DNA of 64,000 nucleotides, taken from Istiophorus platypterus. Taxonomy: Eukaryota > Chordata > Actinopteri > Istiophoriformes > Istiophoridae. The position numbers and the translations under genes were made by a program. The stretch covers positions 16,011,714 through 16,075,713 of the forward strand of contig CM029111.1 in the NCBI GenBank assembly GCA_016859345.1. Direction: 5' to 3'. Of the stretch, positions 58,079 through 64,000 are shown in pieces. A model generated the notes under the pieces. The model saw only the letters and a program-made list of their open reading frames with translations, was not told the origin of the DNA and ran no database searches. Each line of letters begins with the position of its first letter. Positions within the stretch are counted from its first letter, which is position 1.

Positions 58079-61000
58079 TTAACCTCTCCCTTTGCGTCTT
58101 TGCTTCATTTCTCTCTGCCAAGCTTTCATGGCCTCTCACTACATCTAACAGATATTAACACACCGCTAACCTTCATACGCTGCTGGTGCACTAATTATGG
58201 ATTATAGTGTTTCAGATATTATACTGTATTTATTGTCTAACATAGAAGATGAAAACCTTGTATGAATATGCCTGGAGAGAGTTTGACACTTTAGTTTCTG
58301 ATTGATATTTTCTTTTCCACTGACTGAAGAAACTTCAGTTATAGTGTTTAATTTTATTTTGCCCCCTTATTATAGCATTTATAAGGAGTATATAAATACG
58401 TAATAACTGGTTTATGATACACTCTAATGTAGCTGTAAACAGATATAAGGAAAATCTTTCCACTTATAAATCCTCCTGTGAAGAATTTGTAACATGCAAA
58501 CAGTTAATGAAGGATTCATAGCACAATGTATCAGCTCTAATCATATCAAATTATATGTGTAACAGCTTTAATCATATTAAATTATATATAACATATGTAA
58601 CAGATTTATTAAGCTGTTATCAGCTGTTTATACACGTGCAAAAATTCACAGGGGACTTTAAAACCGCGTTCAGATGCGTTCAAAATTCACAGATTTTCTC
58701 CTTGAAAGCGTCGTTTGACTTAAACTTCTCAACTCAAGGTCCACTTACTGCATTTCTTCTGGGACTTTCAGCCCCATCTTGTGGCCTTCATCAGCTGATA
58801 GAGTTGCCATGAGAGAAATTAAAACTTATGTATGAATAAATGTATATGACAGAGAGATAAGATAATTATATAAAAGTAGTTCATTATTGATTTAATTAAT
58901 ACAATAAATATGTTGATATATTTTATATGATTACAACTGTGTTGTATTATATTGTAAATCATTCACTAACTTTTTAAAACAACTAAATGTGCATTGAGGG
59001 TTTAATCTATAACGTTGTACCAATGTAAATGTAATAGATTAGAAGTAGAAGTAGAAGGTTTCAAAACGAGTCATGTTATTTCTCCTGCGATGCAGGAGCA
59101 TACAAATGGCTAAATCACAAGGACTCATAAGACGCCAAAAACAACAACAGTGCAGCGGTGAAACACGAGTCCGACGTGAACACTACTTCCTACACATATC
59201 ATTAAAAAACAAATAACTTAGTCTCTCCAGTGATCCAAACATCCCCTCCACATTATAATCAGCCATACGGACATTTCAGAAACAATCAGAAACAGACATT
59301 TAATTGAGAAGTGCAGCCCTTAAATTATCATATAAGGATCAATAAAACGTTATATGGATGTTGTCTTCATTTAAGATAAAACAGTCCTTTACAGAGGCAC
59401 TGGAGGGCTGGATCGGACTGTTTTCTGTAGCTGGTCAAAGTGTCTTAAAAATAAATATGAAATATTATACTAAGTACCTCAAAGTGTAATTAAGTATGGT
59501 ATTTGAGTAAATGTACTTATTCTCCCCTCTAGGAGTTTTAATTACTTACAAATACATTAACAAACACTTAAAAAAAGATGTTCTAATATCTGCTTTCAAC
59601 TACATTATAGTTTGTTATCAGGGCGTCTAATGCTTAACGTCATGAGATGTTTAAAGAAAAGCTCAAACGTGACACGTTGAAATGTCTTGTTTCGTGCAAC
59701 CAACGGCTTGTAACCCGGAGATATCCGTTTTATTATGATGTGAAAGCAAATCCCCATATTTTTTTAGACTCTAGAACCAGCAACTGAGTCAAATGATTAA
59801 GCAGTTGATGGACCGACGGCCTCGCCTCTGGTTTCTTTACTGCTTAAAGGCCCAGGAAGAGCGGAGGTTGGAATAAAGTGCGGGAAGGAAACCTACACAT
59901 CTTGTCTAAGGTTTGAACTCGCTGATCTCTCCCTGTTTTTCTCTCTCTCACACAGAGGGAGAGAGAGGGAGAGGGAGCCAGGAATGTTCGTTCCCCTTTT
60001 TAATTAGCCGAGCCTGGGAGCCCTCATGGGACACAAAGGAGTTCGACTGCTTTTGTTGTGCCTGTAGATTCAGCCGTTGCCATGGCCACGGGAGAAGTAA
60101 AAAGGGCTCGGTGTCTGGAAAAGTTGAAAGGCCGAAGCCTCATGGTGCCTCGGCCCGCTCTTCGCCTCCCCATTCATCGGGCCCGTCGGAAACCCGGGGC
60201 TCCTCCGCCGCCTGTTTTCCTCGTCGCTTGCTTTTCTTTTTTTGTCTTTTTTTTCCCGGGTTCCGTATAAAAGATGTTTTTGACTGCGAGGAGACCGGTG
60301 CCAGACTTTCTCTCTCCAGTCAGGGTCCTTATTTTATCGCACTTCTAAGACTGACACCCGACCAGCCTCAAAAGCCCCGAATTAATCGTTAAAAAAAAAA
60401 ACAACCTGCTTTAGGCGTGTGTTTTTGTGTGTGTGTGAGATAAAGGACGCGTTTATCAAATCACTTACACAAATTTAGAGCAAAGTGTGCGAATAACTTT
60501 CAGCTCAGCAGCAGAGCTGCAACGAGCTGATCGATCTGGTCTTGATGATCGATTCATCAATCTGATCACTTTTTGTTTTGGCAAAAATGTCAGAGGTCAT
60601 TTGCTCATTCCAGCCTCTGATTCATTGGGCTGCTGGAAATGAACAACAACAACAACAACATTAACAAAATTTTTATGGTATTTTTCTTTTCTGTTTTCTG
60701 ACATTTTCTGCAGAAAATGCTCAGTCATTTCATCGAGAATCATTAATTGATAGCCAACGTGCTCATATACCATATAGTACATTAATTCAGAAAATCCTTA
60801 CAGCTTATCCAGTGGTATTTTGTTCTTCAACAGCACATTATTTATTATTTCTAAGTTTATTTGATTTTTGTGGAATCTTTAAATCTGCAGGGAAAAAATT
60901 AACCAGGGGAACTACAGACAATCATATTTTATCTATGACGTAAAAATGTGTAAATAGTGATGAAATAATAGGAAAAACACTTTAATGGAAACACAATGTC

Positions 61001-61214
61001 TGACAAGTGCAGACAATGAAGATGTTCAGGCAGTGATTGGAAACAAGATCAGTGCCAGGTTTATTCTTGTTGTTTGTTTGTCTGCACCCCTGATATTAAC
61101 ATCCTATCTGGCTCCGTTCTTTCGGGCCCCCGGTCTCAGTTGAGGTGCTCTAGGCCGCTGCTTGACGACGTGCCATCATTTTTAATCCTTGTCTTTCCCT
61201 GTTTTTAATTTCAG
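58079..61214 (+). other. acap3: Remainder of alternative intron 24 between the two last exons
   Basis: AT-rich sequence with an AAGTACTT-family fragment at 59440-59530 and a GC-richer stretch at about 59990-60300. An ATTAATC-family repeat lies at 60515-60790, ending in a short CAA repeat. One frame stays open from 59913 to 60392, but I recognise no protein in it and it lacks exon signals. This region is intronic for the downstream-ending isoform and intergenic for the other. Confidence 0.75.
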
Positions 61215-61217
61215 CAG

Positions 61218-61324
61218 GAGACGCCACGTACCTGGACATCTTCCGAGAATTTTCCCACATGGCCTCGCACAATCCCGAGAAGCTGAAGCGAAGGAGCGTG
61301 CACTTCCGACACTCCTTCAGGTAG
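61218..61324 (+). CDS. acap3: acap3 alternative last exon (ACAP1/ACAP2-like C-terminal tail)
   Basis: The acceptor tttaatttcagcag precedes GAGACGCCACG. Joined to the internal donor of exon 24 at 53370 the frame continues as GQP-GDATYLDIFREFSHMASH then NPEKLKRRSVHFRHSFR and TAG (61322-61324). The tails of ACAP1 and ACAP2, from memory, contain GDETYLDIFRDF and GDETYQDIFRDFSQMAS at exactly this point, so this is a genuine homologous exon rather than a chance frame. The acceptor is a tandem CAGCAG: using the first AG (exon from 61215) would add one Ala. The isoform would be about 839 residues. Expression is inferred. Confidence 0.85.
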
Positions 61325-62300
61325 TGGCAGGGGGAGCCATGTCCCGTACTCTCTCTCCTGGCCGACGGTCGCAGCCGGGGCCGCGTGCTCCGAACCACAA
61401 GCGACCACGAGGAGAGGGGCTAAAAACACAAGTAATACTGTTGATGCGTTTTACAAAAGGATCGAATTCCACCATGATAACTCACCACCCAGAGAAATAT
61501 GCACCGGCACCTTTCGAAGTGCATTAAAGTGAAGAAGTTTTCTTTCATGCTGTTGTTCCGTTATCATTCGCTGTTCAGAATCGTTGCCTTATATGTGCGG
61601 GGGTCTTGTGCTGTTCTCAGACCAGACTTTCATTTTGATGGGATTTTTTTTTTTTTTTAATCTATGAGGATTTGCTGGTCTTTTCCTCCAATAGACATAT
61701 ACAAATGTAGCATTTGCTTTTGTACAGTGTTAGATTTAACTTTGGATAAAATGCCGAGCACTTGTTTCTCTCTCTGTTTATTTGTTGTTGTTGTTGTTTT
61801 TTTGTTTTTTTTTACATAAATCATCATTTGTTTGCTCCGTCTCATTCTGTCAGTGTCTGATCACTGAGGGAATTTCATCAATACTCTACATCAGTGAATT
61901 TTCCTGTGTGTGTAATGCATGCATTTACTCCCATTACATTTCATTACGTAAACTTGAACTCCATTCTGTTGTGTGGACTGAAAAAAAAAAAGAAAAAAAA
62001 AGTATCATATCATCAGCAGTTATCTCCAACAAATCCAGCGTCTTGATGTCGCAGTCATTATTTTCTCTCCATGAGCTGTTTTTATATTTTAATATGAATG
62101 TGTTGTTTTGCATCGACTATGCTGGTGTAGTCCTTTCGTGATGTTTTGTTTTTGTGTAAAATGTACTTTGCAGTGCCACTATGAGACGCAGTGCTTGTGT
62201 TACTGTGTACATGCTGTAGAAGCGAAAATGCTAATAATATATCTGAAGGATCGGGAGCACAGAAGAGAGGTGGACTGAAATAAACCTTGTCTGTGTTTAC
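61325..62300 (+). other. acap3: 3' UTR of the alternative acap3 isoform
   Basis: Stop-rich sequence from the alternative TAG to AATAAA at 62279. It includes a poly(T) run at about 61646-61659, a GTT repeat near 61783-61797 and A-rich stretches near 61981-62000. No other feature is recognised. Confidence 0.65.
62279..62284 (+). terminator. acap3: Polyadenylation signal AATAAA for the alternative isoform
   Basis: AATAAA (tgaaataaacc) is immediately followed by a GT-rich element (cttgtctgtgttt), the classic arrangement for a strong cleavage site near 62300. It gives the downstream last exon its own functional-looking 3' end. Confidence 0.75.
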
Positions 62301-62743
62301 ATAGACGTCTGAGCAAAGCTACGTCAGGCCTCCTTTTTTCTTTTCTTTTTTGTGGCCGGGACACCGGCGCCCTCTTGTGTTGAAATGTGAGACTAGTGAG
62401 TGGAAGCTAACAGAAAGACTATGACAGGGATTTTCTTTCACACAGAGGCCAAATAAAAAGCGTCACCTCCCATTCAAAGTTAAATAAACAACGTCAACAC
62501 ATATGATAACACAACGCCTGCCATATGCATGAGTTGACAGATAATTTACGGAACCATACAAAGGTGTGTAGGCCGTTTGCTCTAATAACTGATCATGGCA
62601 TTATTAGAGAATACTGTTAAAAATAGTGATTACTATCCATTCTCAGTATTCATAGTAGTACTGCTGATGTTGCAGCACACAACATCTTTATGAAATCAGC
62701 TTTTAAATCCTGATAATTGTAAGTTTTATTTCTCGTAATTAAA

Positions 62744-62745
<2 letters not shown>

Positions 62746-62781
<36 letters not shown>
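62746..62781 (+). repeat. (GT)n microsatellite
   Basis: About 18 GT units following aattaaaaa. It lies beyond the distal polyadenylation signal. Confidence 0.95.
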
Positions 62782-62784
<3 letters not shown>

Positions 62785-63179
62785 TGTCTCCAACAGTGTG
62801 CTATTCATCCTATGTGCAGAGTTGGAGGAAGTGTTCAGGTTCTTTGCTTGAGTAAACGTATCAATATAAGACTGTGAATATATTTCAAATAAGAAATCCC
62901 AAATGTTACACAACAAAATAAATTAAAAGCCTCGTTGCATGTGCTCGTTCTGCAGACTAATGGCCCCTGTGATTTACTTTGCAAATAAATGATTTCACAT
63001 TGGAAACATTTTATTAGCTTGTAAAAGTGTAAGAGTTTATACTATATGGAAAATGCCTGAACTTGAACTACTCAGCCCAAACTAGACCAATAACAACAGC
63101 TAAATGCAGATTTGTTCATGAGTAAAACACTATAAAATGATAAAACACAACAGTCTAACACACAATAAGGGCCATTTTT

Positions 63180-63560
63180 CTGCATTGAGTGCTTTTACTT
63201 GTGATACTCAGAGTACATTTGCTGATGTAACATTTATAATATTTTCAAGATCAAACTGAAATATCGCTAGTGGTTGAGGAAGCACTCAGACCTTTTACTT
63301 AAGTTAAAGTACTTCATAATGTAAAAAAATACTCCATTACAAGTCGGTTCAAAGTCCTACTCAAGTACAGAAGTATAATCAGCTAATTATACTTAAAAGT
63401 AACAGAAGTAGAAATTACTCATTCTGCATGAAAATGGCCCTTGTGAGCGATGTATTATTGTGTATGAAATTAATAGATGAACATTGATGCATCAGGATGT
63501 GAACAGCATATTATTGTTCTAGCTGGTACATGCGGAACCAGTTTATCTACTTTATAACAA
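63180..63560. repeat. Dispersed repeat, AAGTACTTTT family (best copy in window)
   Basis: Contains gaggaagcactcagacctttt, aagttaaagtacttcataatg, cctactcaagtacagaag and agtagaaattactcattctg. These ordered blocks are familiar from a very common teleost repeat. A related piece lies at 62810-62900 (gttggaggaagtgttcaggt). Confidence 0.65.
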
Positions 63561-64000
63561 ACTGGGCGCCAAACCACTCCAAAGGGTCACAAGATAACCC
63601 AGAGGGATCATGAGATCATTAATAATTCTTATTTTCTTTAATAATTTTTTTAAAAGTGCAATGAGACTATATCAACCTGCTTCTAGCGACGATTAAAGTG
63701 TTCTCTACAACAGTTTGCACAGTTCTTGTGCAGCAACCTGACCCATCCTTTCCAGCTAACGTCTCCCGTTTAAGAGCATATTTAAACGAATGAATTAAAA
63801 AAGGTGAAATGTCTGTGAGAGCAGGATTCTTGCTGCACCGACATTAACATTTAGCATTAAGCTGATAAGGATTTTAGGATGTAATCATATTCAATATATG
63901 GTACTTTAAATTTGCTCTGCATCGACCTACAACCACAGTAAACGAACACCAGTGATATGATAATGAAATACACCATGTATCCATAATAAAACAAGTCCCT

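Larger units (their letters stand above)
62301..64000. other. Sequence downstream of acap3, repeat-rich
   Basis: Contains a GT microsatellite (62746-62781) and AAGTACTTTT-family repeats (about 62810-62900 and 63180-63560). The remainder is AT-rich sequence without a supported exon on either strand. No neighbouring gene was recognised within the window. Confidence 0.75.

Noticed and set aside
59913..60392. 159-residue open frame between the two alternative last exons
   Set aside because: No match to a known domain, no acceptor-donor pair fitting acap3 phase, and biased Ser/Arg/Pro composition. Left as intronic.

Overview
The window looks like vertebrate, most likely percomorph teleost, nuclear DNA. 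Coding exons are short and bounded by GT-AG introns. They are scattered through AT-rich sequence full of dinucleotide microsatellites, homopolymer runs and dispersed repeats of kinds I recognise from spiny-rayed fishes. There is no operon structure, ribosome binding site or bacterial gene. Species cannot be fixed from the sequence, and the repeat-based placement is from memory.

The window is dominated by one plus-strand gene, acap3 (ArfGAP with coiled-coil, ankyrin repeat and PH domains 3; also called centaurin beta 5). Twenty-three consecutive coding exons join in frame from 14271 to 53455. They encode about 816 residues. The missing first coding exon, expected to supply about 16 residues ending in the first two bases of an Arg codon, lies upstream of the window. 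The total of about 832 residues agrees with the roughly 834 of human ACAP3. The order is BAR domain (14271-32718), a 12-nt microexon (35408-35419), PH domain (41463-43758), ArfGAP zinc finger (44785-48072), an acidic/serine linker (49133-49800) and ankyrin repeats (49734-53194). The canonical C-terminus and a roughly 4.6-kb 3' UTR follow, with a polyadenylation signal at 58053.

About 7.8 kb beyond the canonical stop there is a second, in-frame last exon (61215/61218-61324). It encodes a tail like that of ACAP1 and ACAP2 and is followed by its own 3' UTR and AATAAA at 62279. A matching splice donor lies inside the canonical terminal exon at 53370. The gene therefore appears able to make two alternative C-termini.

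Region by region: 1-14270 is intron 1, with CpG-rich patches, dispersed repeats and a tRNA-derived fragment. 14271-32718 carries the BAR exons, with a long TA microsatellite touching the exon 3 acceptor and a CTCATG array just after exon 8. 32719-41462 holds the microexon and an intronic CpG island (about 38380-39470) that may be an internal promoter. 41463-53455 is the dense PH-GAP-ankyrin half, including one GC-AG intron. 53456-62300 covers the two alternative ends. 62301-64000 is repeat-rich sequence beyond the gene. I found no second protein-coding gene, no convincing structural RNA gene and no intact transposon.

The most interesting points are regulatory splicing features within this one gene: the dual C-terminus, the microexon, a Nova-type YCAY array and the intronic CpG island. 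No new multi-gene system is visible.
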